Source: Planctomycetota bacterium (lineage in GTDB: Bacteria; Planctomycetota; Brocadiia; Brocadiales; Brocadiaceae). Taken from it: 64,000 bases of DNA. The DNA is taken from NCBI GenBank assembly GCA_016873165.1, contig VGXV01000010.1:29375-93374 (forward strand). Direction: 5' to 3'. The notes under the pieces were generated by a model. That model was not told where the DNA came from and ran no database searches. It saw nothing but the letters and a program-made list of their open reading frames with translations. A program made the position numbers and the translations under genes. Within the stretch, counting starts at the first letter, position 1. Every line of letters starts with the position of its first letter. Of the stretch, positions 1 through 9,473 are shown piece after piece.

Positions 1-2507
1 GCAGTGAGTTTATATGTGTCTGTGGCTAATTCCGAAAATGAGAAAAACCCCTCATTATCCGAAGTGGTTTCTGTTTTTGCGCCAGTTGATGTCGCCTTCA
101 ATGTTATTTTCACCGATTCGAGCAGATTGCCGGTTTTTTTGTTTGTTACCGTGCCATAAATGCTTCTGTTTTCCGCTGGAGTGGCAATTGGCGTTGGTTC
201 TGTAGTTGTTGATGGTGTTACGACGGGAGTTACAGTGAGTGTTGGTGTTGGAGCAGGAGATGTTGTTGGCGAGGGTGAAGGTGTAAGGGAAGATACGGGG
301 GTCGTGCCGGGCGTTTGGGAAGGTAAAGGGGTTTCGTCAGAGCCGATTCCCGGAGTTGATGAAAGGCCGTGATCAAGCAAAGAGATAAACACGTCGCTGT
401 CTCCGCATTGGAATGAAGTTTCATAAGCGTCCTCCGAAAGAGGAAAGTCTGAGGAAGAGGTATAACCGGCAACATACACGTTTCCTTCGTTGTCAAATAC
501 CAGAGAATACCCCCGGTCTTCTTTGCTTCCGCCTAAAAATGTGGAACTGTTTAATTTCTTCAAAGTATCCCTTAGTTTCGATACAAAGACGTCTCCCCTT
601 GCCGTATCTTCTTCGTTACCGGCGTCATTATAAGAGCTGTCGTAGCACGTATTTGTTGTGGGAAAGTCGGAGGATTCGGAATATCCTGTTATGTATATTT
701 TATTTTCCTGATCAATGGCAATATGATAACTGCGTTCCGACCGGGAACCTCCGAGAAATGTTGAAGCGCTGAGCGTTTCCAGGTTTCCGTCCAGCCTGGA
801 TACAAAGACGTCCGATTCTCCCTGTATTTCCGGCTGGTACGAGTCGCTCATTGTGGGGAAATCAGAGGAATCCGTCCATCCGGTAACGTAAATATTGCCC
901 TCCGGATTGATGGTGATGGAATCTCCGTATTGCAGAACATATTCGTTGCCGGACCCGCCAAAATAGGTTGAGGCAAGCAATCCGCTCAAGTCTCCTTGCA
1001 GTTTTGCGATAAATGCGTCAGAACCGCCGTTGTGAGAAGTATCGTATGCATCGGATGTTGTTGGCAAGTTCGTTGATTCCGTATATCCGGCGATATAGAC
1101 ATTTCCTTCCGGATCGATGGTAATGGAACCTCCATAATCATTGGATGATCCTCCCAGGTACGTTGAGGCGATAAGGCCTGATAAATCATTTTGAAACTTT
1201 GAAAGAAAGGTGTCATAGTCGCCACCGCGGAATTTTGAAGTATAGGTGTCAGTAGTGACGGGAAAATCTTCCGATGCCGTGTATCCTGTGGCAAAGATGT
1301 TTCCCTCCAAATCGATGTCAATGGAATACCCGATATCATCTTCAGAGCCGCCAAAATATGTGGAAGCTATCAGGCTTGATAAATTACTGCTCAGTTTTGA
1401 AACGAATGCGTCATAATTGCCCCCCGTGTAATCGGTGTTGTATGCATCTTTTGTTGTTGGAAAATCAGTGGAACCGGTGCGTCCTGAAACAAAAATAGTA
1501 TCATCTGAATCTATTACCAGAGAAAATCCCAAATCACTGCCGCTTCCTCCCAGATAGGTGCTTGCGATAAGAGTGGTCAAGTCAGCGCTGAGTTTCGATA
1601 TGAATACATCACTATTGCCTTGAACGGTTGTTTCATACGCGCCTGTGGTTGCCGGAAACTCAACTGATTCCGTATATCCGGCGACATATACTTCTCCAGT
1701 GGAATTGAGTGCGATAGCTCTCCCGTAGTCTGCCCCGGTTCCCCCTAAAAATGTCGATGCAAGGAGCGGATCTATGATAAGTTCCTTTGAACGGTCATAT
1801 TTCTGAACATCAAAACCATAAATAAACGCTTGCCCTGATGCGGATGTGTGATAATTATTTTCATGCATCTTATATGCAATGGCAATATATTTCCTTTCTC
1901 CGTTTGTTTCCTGATAGGCGACAGGTTTCGTAAATATGACAGGTCCCAGTTCCGTATCCAATTCTAATTGTCCTGACGTATTTACGGATGCCGCTCTTGC
2001 GCCGTCAAACGTCATCTTGATAGCAGAGGTCTTTGCCCCGGGGTGTACACGATATATTTTTTCTATGGTTTTTCCATTGTTGTTAAGAGAGAGTTCTATT
2101 CCTTCGTAAATCTCTCCAAACGTAATGGAATCATAAGCAGGGATGTTGCTTTTCCACGAGGACTGGTTTTTTCCTCTGAAAAAATTAAACGTTGCGAATG
2201 AGCGCGCCTTTCCTTTAACAGAAGGTTTTTCGGCATTTATTATGTGCTCTTTTAATGCGATAGACTTTTTGTCGCCCTTAGACATGGCATAGACAATCTC
2301 CCCTTCTTTTGTCACAAAAACAGCGCCGAGCGGGTTTTTTGAATAAAATGCAATGCGATCGTTAACCTGTCCTTTGTTTTCAATAAAAGGAGTATGGAGA
2401 TGTATTTCCTTTTGAGAAACAGGTTTTTGTGGAGTTTTCTCCGCAAAGGATTGTTCAATGAATAGAAAGGGAGTAAAAAATAGTATGAAGGAAAGAATTA
2501 ATGACAT
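1..2507 (-). CDS. Secreted SBBP beta-propeller protein, C-terminus beyond window
   Basis: The frame is open from the ATG at 2507 to the window edge, about 835 residues without a stop, so the C-terminus is missing. It starts with a clear signal peptide (MSLILSFILFFTPFLF, then SFA). Residues about 40-240 resemble the domain that precedes SBBP repeats (FIENKGQVNDRIAFYSKN). Seven repeats of about 65 residues follow, roughly from 1770 down to 370, each with the core ASTYLGGS, a GN(V/I)Y(V/I)xGYT strand and a DxF(V/I)SKL strand: a seven-bladed beta-propeller. A Thr/Pro-rich linker (about 360-180) then leads to a carboxypeptidase-regulatory-like Ig domain (SIYGTVTNKKTGNLLESVKI). This is an exported surface or periplasmic protein; the ligand is unknown. 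Family assignment is firm, function is not. Confidence 0.85.
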   Translation of the reverse strand, partial: MSLILSFILFFTPFLFIEQSFAEKTPQKPVSQKEIHLHTPFIENKGQVNDRIAFYSKNPLGAVFVTKEGEIVYAMSKGDKKSIALKEHIINAEKPSVKGKARSFATFNFFRGKNQSSWKSNIPAYDSITFGEIYEGIELSLNNNGKTIEKIYRVHPGAKTSAIKMTFDGARAASVNTSGQLELDTELGPVIFTKPVAYQETNGERKYIAIAYKMHENNYHTSASGQAFIYGFDVQKYDRSKELIIDPLLASTFLGGTGADYGRAIALNSTGEVYVAGYTESVEFPATTGAYETTVQGNSDVFISKLSADLTTLIASTYLGGSGSDLGFSLVIDSDDTIFVSGRTGSTDFPTTKDAYNTDYTGGNYDAFVSKLSSNLSSLIASTYFGGSEDDIGYSIDIDLEGNIFATGYTASEDFPVTTDTYTSKFRGGDYDTFLSKFQNDLSGLIASTYLGGSSNDYGGSITIDPEGNVYIAGYTESTNLPTTSDAYDTSHNGGSDAFIAKLQGDLSGLLASTYFGGSGNEYVLQYGDSITINPEGNIYVTGWTDSSDFPTMSDSYQPEIQGESDVFVSRLDGNLETLSASTFLGGSRSERSYHIAIDQENKIYITGYSESSDFPTTNTCYDSSYNDAGNEEDTARGDVFVSKLRDTLKKLNSSTFLGGSKEDRGYSLVFDNEGNVYVAGYTSSSDFPLSEDAYETSFQCGDSDVFISLLDHGLSSTPGIGSDETPLPSQTPGTTPVSSLTPSPSPTTSPAPTPTLTVTPVVTPSTTTEPTPIATPAENRSIYGTVTNKKTGNLLESVKITLKATSTGAKTETTSDNEGFFSFSELATDTYKLT

Positions 2508-2551
2508 GGTAAAGTTTTTAATGAAATTTCTTAAAAAGATATTTTTGATAC

Positions 2552-3313
2552 TTAACTCTGGAGTTCTCTTTCAAAATACTTTTTTCCGTTTTCCTTAAAA
2601 TCATCAAAGGAAGGAAATTCTTTATCTGAGACAGACATGAGCCTTGCAAGATCTTTCTTCCCAAGAATGTCTATATTTTCTAATATTATGACACTTCTAA
2701 AATTTATATTTTCATTCACAAATTTTAAGCAGGAAATCGTGGCAAGTTTTGCTCTGGAAGAACTATTTACACCCAATAGAAAAATTGGCTTTGGTCGGCT
2801 ATTAAAACAATAATCGACTTCATATTCTTCGTGCTCTGGTACGGGATAATATTTCTTTATTGGTTTGTATTTCTGGAGTTCTGTTTCAATAAATTCTTCT
2901 AGCATTTCGAAAAAGAGGCTATGGATTACTTCTCTTTTATAAAGACGCATATTAGATATTTTGCCAATAACTTGTGCAAAATGCATTAAGGCTGGATACA
3001 ATGAATCTATACTTGTATCTATGTATAGATTTCCATTTTCTTCTGAAACATGGTTTTCTTTTAGTATTCTATTAAATATTTTTTCTTTGTTTGGTGTATC
3101 AATATCAAAAGAATACGATAACCGCATCAAAGTCATACCTTGATCAGAAATTCTTACGTTGCGACCCTCACCGTCAGTCAATTCCAAAAATATATCAATC
3201 ATATCCCCATCTTCATGATATATGGGAGCCAGAAGCTGATATATCTTAGGCCTTTTTTCCTGAAAGGAGACTCGATTATTAAATTGTATTTTTAATTCAT
3301 CAAATAATTTCAT
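2552..3313 (-). CDS. DUF1828/DUF1829-type protein
   Basis: A 253-residue protein when started at the ATG at 3313 (MKLFDELKIQF). An upstream in-frame ATG at 3376 would add 21 residues but lies deep inside the preceding gene. The N-terminal half has the DUF1828 pattern (LLAPIYHEDGDMIDIFLE, then RISDQGMTL). The second half, about residues 110-250, resembles DUF1829. The biochemical role of the family is unknown; members are often accessory genes near prophages or defence loci. The start overlaps the end of the upstream gene by 14 nt, so the two are probably translationally coupled. Base composition is clearly more AT-rich than the housekeeping genes, consistent with acquired DNA. Confidence 0.7.
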   Translation of the reverse strand: MKLFDELKIQFNNRVSFQEKRPKIYQLLAPIYHEDGDMIDIFLELTDGEGRNVRISDQGMTLMRLSYSFDIDTPNKEKIFNRILKENHVSEENGNLYIDTSIDSLYPALMHFAQVIGKISNMRLYKREVIHSLFFEMLEEFIETELQKYKPIKKYYPVPEHEEYEVDYCFNSRPKPIFLLGVNSSSRAKLATISCLKFVNENINFRSVIILENIDILGKKDLARLMSVSDKEFPSFDDFKENGKKYFERELQS

Positions 3314-3794
3314 TATTAAATAATTTCTTTTTAAAAATATGTCTAAAATGCTTGTATGCATCCGTAATATTAACAAAATTAAAGAAATATTTTAGAGCTT
3401 CTTTAAATGAAGCATATTCACTTGTTGAGACAATTAATTTTGGTTCAAAAAAACCATTGTTCAAGTCATCTGAGGTTGTTTTATGAATATGATATCCAAA
3501 GTGAGGATTTGGTTTTATAGGATCTTCGACAACTTGTCCGTGATTACCGTTAAATCTTAGAAGGATATTTTTTGGACCTTCTAAAGATTGATGGAGCAGA
3601 CCTATTGAAAAATTTTCCTGAAAATCTATATGTATTCTCATAAAAACATAAAATTGATCATCCATATCTAAAGATTTTAATTTCATATCGTTTCTTTTGT
3701 GCTTTTTCTCAAGTTTCATTTCTTTTGTTGGAGGTTCAACGATGGCCTTGCGGCACTTGATTAAGGATTCAATATAGGCTTCTGTGTAATCCAT
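3300..3794 (-). CDS. Uncharacterised protein paired with DUF1828 gene
   Basis: A 164-residue soluble protein with no signal peptide or membrane segment. Start ATG at 3794, stop TGA at 3302-3300 inside the next gene. The N-terminus is helical and basic (KLEKKHKRNDMKLKSL). The middle has beta-rich stretches (DQFYVFMRIHIDF, NILLRFNGNHGQ) and a His-rich segment (PHFGYHIHKTT). It resembles the small DUF6978-type partners seen beside DUF1828 genes, but this is from memory and not verified. Together with the downstream gene it forms a two-gene operon; a toxin-antitoxin or defence role is possible but nothing in the sequence proves it. Confidence 0.6.
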   Translation of the reverse strand: MDYTEAYIESLIKCRKAIVEPPTKEMKLEKKHKRNDMKLKSLDMDDQFYVFMRIHIDFQENFSIGLLHQSLEGPKNILLRFNGNHGQVVEDPIKPNPHFGYHIHKTTSDDLNNGFFEPKLIVSTSEYASFKEALKYFFNFVNITDAYKHFRHIFKKKLFNNEII

Positions 3795-4241
3795 AAATAA
3801 ACTCTTAAACGACAGATATTATATGATACGTTTTAATTGTTCGGTTTAAATTTTATTCGAAAGAAAACGTTTGATATTGTTATTTTAGTAAAAAAAAGAT
3901 ATTCAGAATCAGCGACTATTTTAAGATTTTTTTCACGCGGTTACTTATAGACCTTAACTTTTTCCAAAAATATCATACTATGTGACACTATTTTCATTTA
4001 GTGGGCTTAGATTGATAAAATTGATAAAAAATGCCCGTTCGATACTCTTATGGTAAAAAAGATAACGAACTGGCACAACACAGAAGTGGTTAATGGTGAG
4101 AGTATAATAACAAGGCCAATTTTTAAGTCAATTGAAATTTTGTATGATAGCGGAATACCCCTTTTATGTTTTTATCATCATATGTTAGAATATGGCAATA
4201 TGTATGAAAATATGTTTTTTTAATCATTAGAAAAGGAATTG
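3795..4241. other. Divergent intergenic region
   Basis: About 450 bases between the minus-strand DUF1828 pair and plus-strand hutU. It is strongly AT-rich and must contain promoters for both directions. I see no convincing -35/-10 pair, no hairpin with a T-run and no open frame with coding character. Confidence 0.5.
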
Positions 4242-5933
4242 ATGCTTATGACCCGACCGATGTTTTATGAATTCAGGCCGGAAGGCCCGATTAAGGCTCC
4301 CACAGGAACAAGCCTCAACTGTGACAATTGGGATAGCGAGGCTGCATTACGTATGCTAATGAATAATCTGAACCCCGATGTTGCCGTTCAGCCGGAAGAG
4401 CTTATTGTGTATGGCGGAAATGGACGCGCCGCAAGGAACTGGAAGGAATATCAGAGAATTATTGCGGCATTGAAAACATTAAAAAAAGATGAAACGCTCT
4501 GCGTCCAGTCGGGGAAACCGGTGTACGTTGCAAAAACACACGAATGGGCGCCGAGGGTGATTATCGCAAATGCGAACCTTGTGCCCGGATGGGCAAATCA
4601 GGATGTATTTGATAATTATGATCGTATGGGGCTTACCATGTATGGCCAAATGACGGCGGGAAGCTGGATTTATATTGGGACGCAGGGGATTCTGCAGGGC
4701 ACCTATGAAACCTTTGCGGCATTGGCAAAGAAGGCATTGAATACCGATTCTTTAAGGGGAAAGTTCGTACTTACCGCGGGTATGGGAGGCATGAGCGGCG
4801 CCCAGCCTCTTGCCGTGACAATGAATGACGGCGTTGTCCTTTGTGTGGAAGTGCGGAAGGAACGTATAGAGAAAAAAGTAAGGGAAGGGTATTGTGACAG
4901 GATAACAGAGAATCCGGATGAAGCGTTACAGTGGATATCTGACGCAAAATCCCGGCAAATACCTCTTTCTGTAGGATTGGTGGGGAATGCCGCCGCGGTT
5001 CATCCGGAACTGGTGAAACGTGGAATTACCCCGGATATTGTAACGGATCAGACCCCTGCCCATGATCTGATGTCTTACATGCCGGTGGGCGATGTGAAGG
5101 AATTGGAGAAATTGAGGGAGAGAAACAAACGCGTTTATAAGGAAAAGGTGTTTGATGCGATTATTGATCACATGAAGGCAATATTACAGATGCAGAGAAA
5201 CGGGGCGACCTGCTTTGACTACGGCAACAATTTGCGTTCGCAGGCGGAGTTTGCAGGGGTATCCATGCGCGACCCAAACGGAAATTACTGGTATCCCGGA
5301 TTTGTTCCTGCGTTTATTCGTCCGTTGTTCTGTGAGGGGAAAGGGCCGTTTCGCTGGGCTGCCCTGTCGGGAGACGCTGCGGATATTGAAAAAATAGATA
5401 AAGCAATTATTGATAATTTTCCCAAAGATGCCGCTCTTGTGCGATGGATACATCTTGCGAAACAAAAGGCGCCTCAAACAGGACTGCCCGCGAGAATTTG
5501 CTGGCTGGGATATGGTGAACGCGCAAAGATGGGACTCATTATTAATGATATGGTAAGGAAAGGCATTGTCAAGGCTCCGGTGGTCATAGGAAGGGATCAC
5601 CTTGACTGCGGCTCTGTAGCTTCTCCTTACAGAGAAACGGAGGGCATGAAGGACGGGAGCGATGCGATTGCCGACTGGCCGTTATTGAATTTTGCTTTGA
5701 ATGCGGTGAATGGTGCAAGCTGGGTAAGTTTTCATCATGGCGGCGGCGTGGGGATCGGAAATTCCCTTCACGCGGGAATGGTGATTGTTGCTGACGGAAC
5801 CGCGGAGAAAGATAAGAGACTTGAAAGGGTATTAACGGCAGATCCCGGCATCGGAATTGCCCGGCATGTTGATGCCGGATACGAAGAAGCGGTCGGAATT
5901 GCGAAGGAAAAAGGGATAAAAATACCGGAATAG
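4242..5933 (+). CDS. hutU: Urocanate hydratase
   Basis: About 563 residues, full length for the family (about 555). It converts urocanate to 4-imidazolone-5-propionate in histidine degradation, using a tightly bound NAD+ as electrophile. Visible family motifs are [41 protein letters not shown], the catalytic-Cys segment [12 protein letters not shown] near residue 450, and [13 protein letters not shown] near the C-terminus. Starts at 4239 (TTG), 4242 (ATG) and 4248 (ATG) are all possible; AGGA at 4234-4237 fits 4242 or 4248. No hutH, hutI or hutG is in the window, so the gene is an orphan here. phhB follows after 32 bases. Confidence 0.95.
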   Translation: MLMTRPMFYEFRPEGPIKAPTGTSLNCDNWDSEAALRMLMNNLNPDVAVQPEELIVYGGNGRAARNWKEYQRIIAALKTLKKDETLCVQSGKPVYVAKTHEWAPRVIIANANLVPGWANQDVFDNYDRMGLTMYGQMTAGSWIYIGTQGILQGTYETFAALAKKALNTDSLRGKFVLTAGMGGMSGAQPLAVTMNDGVVLCVEVRKERIEKKVREGYCDRITENPDEALQWISDAKSRQIPLSVGLVGNAAAVHPELVKRGITPDIVTDQTPAHDLMSYMPVGDVKELEKLRERNKRVYKEKVFDAIIDHMKAILQMQRNGATCFDYGNNLRSQAEFAGVSMRDPNGNYWYPGFVPAFIRPLFCEGKGPFRWAALSGDAADIEKIDKAIIDNFPKDAALVRWIHLAKQKAPQTGLPARICWLGYGERAKMGLIINDMVRKGIVKAPVVIGRDHLDCGSVASPYRETEGMKDGSDAIADWPLLNFALNAVNGASWVSFHHGGGVGIGNSLHAGMVIVADGTAEKDKRLERVLTADPGIGIARHVDAGYEEAVGIAKEKGIKIPE

Positions 5934-5965
5934 TTTTTTCTTGTTACTTTTTGGAGGGCAATCAA

Positions 5966-6292
5966 ATGTCAGAGCTTGCTTCGAAAACATGTGTGCCATG
6001 CAAGGGGGGAATACCTCCTTTAAAGGGAAAAGAACTCAAGGAGTTGCAGAAGCATGTCAGCGGTTGGGATGTTATAGAAGAACATCATTTGTATAAATTG
6101 TTTAAATTTCCCAATTTCAGAACAGCGCTCGATTTTACGAACAAAGTGGGAGGGATTGCCGAAGAACAGGGACATCATCCCCAGATATGTTTAACGTGGG
6201 GAAAGGTAGAAATCAAAATTTTTACCCATAAAATCAATGGACTGACCGAAAGCGATTTTATTCTTGCCGCAAAGATAGATACCATCAAATAA
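5966..6292 (+). CDS. phhB: Pterin-4a-carbinolamine dehydratase
   Basis: A 108-residue protein of the PCD/DCoH family, which dehydrates 4a-hydroxytetrahydrobiopterin; some homologues act in molybdopterin or other pterin metabolism. The ATG at 5966 has a strong ribosome binding site (GGAGGG at 5953-5958, spacing 7), so it is preferred over the upstream TTG. The signature is present: W near the N-terminus, then EEQGHHPQICLTWGKVEI and FTHKINGLTESDF. There is a CVPC motif near the N-terminus. No aromatic amino-acid hydroxylase is nearby, so the substrate in this organism is uncertain. Probably co-transcribed with hutU. Confidence 0.9.
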   Translation: MSELASKTCVPCKGGIPPLKGKELKELQKHVSGWDVIEEHHLYKLFKFPNFRTALDFTNKVGGIAEEQGHHPQICLTWGKVEIKIFTHKINGLTESDFILAAKIDTIK

Positions 6293-6342
6293 TAATATCT
6301 TGATTGTGTAGGAATTTTGATTCTATTTAAGCGGGTTTCGCG

Positions 6343-6430
6343 GTAGGGGGGATTAAGCGACAGCGAATCCGCCTGTCCCGTAAATATTATTGGTGGATTC
6401 AGCGTAAAAACAACGCCTTAATCCACCCTG
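6343..6430. repeat. REP-like palindromic repeat, copy 1
   Basis: Two short inverted units: GGATTAAGCG with GCGAATCCGCC, then GGTGGATTCAGCGTAAA with ACGCCTTAATCCACC. The same units recur at 41793-41872 and inside the element at 19323-19457. It lies directly between phhB and recG. Confidence 0.75.
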
Positions 6431-6438
6431 CTAATAAC

Positions 6439-8505
6439 TTGAACCAACTATTCAACCAACCAATTCAATACCTGAAAGGGGTAGGGCCGAAACGGAGTGA
6501 AATTCTCGAACGATTAGGCATTAAAACCATTCTCGATTTACTCTATTACTTTCCCCGCGACTATAATGATTTTTCAAAAATACAGAAAATTTCCGAATCG
6601 AAGATCGGAGCGAAGATTACCATTCGGGGTACAATTGCCGGTATACAAAACAGGGTCGCCAGAGGGGGAAAACCCATACTCGAAGTTTTTGTGAGCGATG
6701 AAACGGGCACAATTGCCGCAACATGGTTCAACCAGCCGTTTCTTGTCAATAAGTTTCATGTAGGAGACCGTTTGTTTTTGCATGGAAAGGTAAATTCGTA
6801 TAAATATCTCCAGTTGCTCAGCCCGGAATATGAGATGCTTGGCGATGAAGTGTCGGGCTTTACTACATGGGGCATTATTCCCGTTTATCCTCTCACAGAG
6901 CACATAAGCCAAACCCAATTAAGAAAAATTATTCATTCCGCGATACAATGCTGCGCAGATTTGCTGGACGACACTCTCCCTGAAGCGCTTGTTAAAAAAT
7001 ATAATTTTTCTCACGCGGCAGAAGCCATAAAACATATTCATTTCCCTCCTTCTCCGGAACAATTGTCCCGCGCGAAAAACCGGCTTGTTTACGAGGAGCT
7101 GTTTATCCTTGAAGTGGCAATGGCCCTCAGGCGGCGCAGTATTAAAAGCGAGCAGGGGATTTCCTTTAAGGCAGGAGCGAATGTAGACGGCCATATTCGG
7201 AAAATTATCCCCTTTCCCCTTACCGGTGCGCAGGAACGGGTAGTTCATGAAATTAAGGAGGATATGAAAAACACAAAGCCAATGAACAGATTGCTTCAGG
7301 GAGACGTTGGTTCCGGGAAAACGGTTGTTGCCCTGTATGCCGCTTTAATTGCAGTTGCAAACGGCTATCAGGTTGCCTTTATGGCGCCTACGGAAATATT
7401 AGCGCAGCAGCATTTTCACACACTGCAAAAGTTCTTGCACGCATCACAAGTCAGACTCTGCCTGTTAACAGGCAGTAGTGATGCGAAGTACAAAAAAGAA
7501 ACACTGTCTCAATTAAGCAATGGAACGATAGATCTGATTGTCGGGACACATGCCCTCATAGAAGAAACCATTTCATTCAAAAATCTGGGTTTCGTGGTGA
7601 TAGACGAACAACACAAATTCGGCGTATTGCAACGTCTCAAACTCAGGAAAAAAGGAGTAAGTCCTGATGTGCTCATCATGACGGCAACGCCGATTCCCCG
7701 AACACTGGCAATTACTTTGTTTGGAGATATGGATATTTCCTTTCTTGATGAAATGCCTCCGGGACGTATTCCGGCAAAGACATACTGGATATCAAAAAAT
7801 AAAGAAACCGCCGCGTACGAATTTATTCGTGGGGAAATAAAAAAGGGAAGACAGGTATTTGTTATTTATCCGCTTGTAGAGCAGTCGGAAAAACTGGATC
7901 TGAAATCTGCCGTTACGGAAGCAGAAAGGCTGCAGAAGGAAATATTTCCGGAATGCAAGGTGGGCCTGCTTCACGGCAAAATGAAATCTTCAGAAAAAGA
8001 GCAGGTGATGAAAGATTTCAAAGAAAAGAGGTATGACATCCTGGTTTCCACGATTATTATTGAAGTGGGAATTGACATTCCTAATGCCACGGTGATGGTT
8101 ATTGAACATGCGGAACGGTTTGGTTTGGCGCAGTTGCACCAATTGCGCGGGAGAATCGGAAGGGGCTGTGAACAGTCGTATTGCCTGCTTTTTGGCATTC
8201 CGAAAACCGCAATATCGCGTGAACGGCTCAGAACAATGGTAAAAACGCATGACGGATTTAAAATAGCGGAAATGGATTTTAAACTCAGAGGCCCCGGAGA
8301 ATTTTTTGGCACACGCCAGCATGGTTTGCCGGAATTGAAGATAAGCAATCTTTTTCACGATTTTCCAATCCTGCAAAAGGCCAGAAAAGACGCCTTTGAA
8401 ATAGTGAACAACGACCCGCATCTTTCTTCCGAAGAGTATCAAAAAATAAAACAACGGGTTACGGAGATGTTTAAAGACAGGCTGGAACTTTTTACGATTG
8501 GGTAA
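6439..8505 (+). CDS. recG: ATP-dependent DNA helicase RecG
   Basis: 688 residues, close to E. coli RecG (693). It remodels stalled replication forks and Holliday junctions. The order is N-terminal HhH-like segment (YLKGVGPKRSEILERLGI), OB-fold wedge domain (about residues 55-150), helicase lobe 1 with Walker A GDVGSGKT (about residue 290), DEQH box DEQHKFGV and TATPIPRT, then lobe 2 with VSTIIIEVGIDIPNA and QLRGRIGRG. The C-terminal RecG segment (FKLRGPGEFFGTRQHG) is complete. No ATG fits; the start is a TTG at 6439 immediately after the REP-like repeat, so the repeat may have replaced the native leader. Confidence 0.95.
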   Translation: MNQLFNQPIQYLKGVGPKRSEILERLGIKTILDLLYYFPRDYNDFSKIQKISESKIGAKITIRGTIAGIQNRVARGGKPILEVFVSDETGTIAATWFNQPFLVNKFHVGDRLFLHGKVNSYKYLQLLSPEYEMLGDEVSGFTTWGIIPVYPLTEHISQTQLRKIIHSAIQCCADLLDDTLPEALVKKYNFSHAAEAIKHIHFPPSPEQLSRAKNRLVYEELFILEVAMALRRRSIKSEQGISFKAGANVDGHIRKIIPFPLTGAQERVVHEIKEDMKNTKPMNRLLQGDVGSGKTVVALYAALIAVANGYQVAFMAPTEILAQQHFHTLQKFLHASQVRLCLLTGSSDAKYKKETLSQLSNGTIDLIVGTHALIEETISFKNLGFVVIDEQHKFGVLQRLKLRKKGVSPDVLIMTATPIPRTLAITLFGDMDISFLDEMPPGRIPAKTYWISKNKETAAYEFIRGEIKKGRQVFVIYPLVEQSEKLDLKSAVTEAERLQKEIFPECKVGLLHGKMKSSEKEQVMKDFKEKRYDILVSTIIIEVGIDIPNATVMVIEHAERFGLAQLHQLRGRIGRGCEQSYCLLFGIPKTAISRERLRTMVKTHDGFKIAEMDFKLRGPGEFFGTRQHGLPELKISNLFHDFPILQKARKDAFEIVNNDPHLSSEEYQKIKQRVTEMFKDRLELFTIG

Positions 8506-8573
8506 TGATTACTGGAAGAGATTAAATCTTTCATAATTATCAATCATGATTCCGCTTCCCGTAATTTTTGAAG

Positions 8574-8795
8574 TCAATCCCTTTCCCTCATTTTGCGTAC
8601 GATAGCAACAATATCTTTTGTCGTAACTTTTAAATTGATACCTTTTACGTCTAATGGTGATTTTGTAACTTTAAGGGGTGTAATAATAAATTTTTTACCA
8701 TCACGCCTCTTAATTTGAACTTCTCCTTCTTTGTTCGCACGTTCCAAAAGATGTGCTAATTTTTGTCGCGCCTCTGAAAAAGTATATACGTTCAT
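8574..8795 (-). CDS. Phd/YefM-type antitoxin
   Basis: A 73-residue protein with the Phd/YefM N-terminal DNA-binding fold (MNVYTFSEARQKLAHLLERA, then IKRRDGKKFIITP) and a basic C-terminal tail that would bind the toxin. It is the second gene of the module: its ATG lies 3 bases after the toxin stop codon, and its ribosome binding site (GGAGGT) is formed by the last toxin codons. Translation of antitoxin therefore depends on, or is boosted by, translation of toxin. Antitoxins of this family normally repress their own operon. Confidence 0.85.
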   Translation of the reverse strand: MNVYTFSEARQKLAHLLERANKEGEVQIKRRDGKKFIITPLKVTKSPLDVKGINLKVTTKDIVAIVRKMRERD

Positions 8796-8798
8796 AAA

Positions 8799-9191
8799 CT
8801 ATACCTCCATAACATTCACTCCTGCTTGCTTTGATACGTCTGATAAGGTTCTATCCAAAGAGACTACAGGACATTTATGTTTTAATGCACATGATATTAT
8901 ATAAGCATCATACGCATAGATATTAAATTTTTTTGAAAGTTCTATGGAGTGGATTAAATCGACATCTAATAGCCTGATTGGTATTTGACGATAAATGTTA
9001 ATTGCTTTACGTACTTGGGCCAGAGTTGCTTGCTTCCTTTTGAACATCGCTGAAAAGGCATTTCCAACTTCCCAATGAACGGATTGCGGGGCAATAATAT
9101 CAACACCACTTGTGAGTTCAATAAGTCTTTGCTTTTCCGGCTCATTAGCGATAACAGCAATAACTGCTGAAGTATCAATGACGATATTCAT
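8799..9191 (-). CDS. PIN-domain ribonuclease toxin, VapC-like
   Basis: A 130-residue single PIN domain. The expected acidic metal ligands are visible: D6 (IVIDTSAVIAVI), the Glu in HWEVGNAF, the Asp in YAYDAYIISCA and the Asp in SLDRTLSD. Toxins of this family are endoribonucleases that cut tRNA or rRNA and arrest growth. The gene is intact. It precedes its antitoxin, the reverse of the usual order. It has no visible ribosome binding site, and the predicted promoter would start the transcript almost at the ATG, suggesting a leaderless message. Confidence 0.9.
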   Translation of the reverse strand: MNIVIDTSAVIAVIANEPEKQRLIELTSGVDIIAPQSVHWEVGNAFSAMFKRKQATLAQVRKAINIYRQIPIRLLDVDLIHSIELSKKFNIYAYDAYIISCALKHKCPVVSLDRTLSDVSKQAGVNVMEV

Positions 9192-9197
9192 AAAGTG

Positions 9198-9226
9198 AAT
9201 TTAACATGTACAATTGTACTCGTCAA
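9198..9226 (-). promoter_or_regulatory. Promoter and operator of the PIN/Phd module
   Basis: On the minus strand TTGACG (-35) is separated by 16 bases from TTAAAT (or 17 from TAAATT) as -10. The spacer holds a perfect 12-bp palindrome GTACAATTGTAC at 9208-9219. A palindrome between -35 and -10 is an ideal autoregulation site for the antitoxin-toxin complex. The -10 lies about 8 bases before the toxin ATG. Confidence 0.6.
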
Positions 9227-9473
9227 TACTATTCTTTAGAAAAGAATGGTTGCCGTATTATTATTTAATAATAATGTAATGTATCATTTCAAAAACACAT
9301 AAGACATTTTTAACACTTCACAATCGCCTACTGTATTTATCCGATAGTATTGCAAAAAAGGAATATTCCTTATACAATCTATGTATAAAACAATGATGAT
9401 AAACGGTATTAACCATTATAAATACCTGTTTGAAAATAGGTTAGGGCAAAAGATTATTGAATCGGTATCAACT

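Noticed and set aside
160..1498. Several short open frames on both strands at the left edge
   Set aside because: They are shadows of the edge-truncated SBBP gene, which is open on the minus strand from 2507 to base 1 and has clear repeats in its translation.
9381..9473. Upstream ATGs as start of the first envelope-cluster gene
   Set aside because: They would place about 30 polar residues before the signal segment. The ATG at 9474 gives a normal export signal, though this remains unproven.
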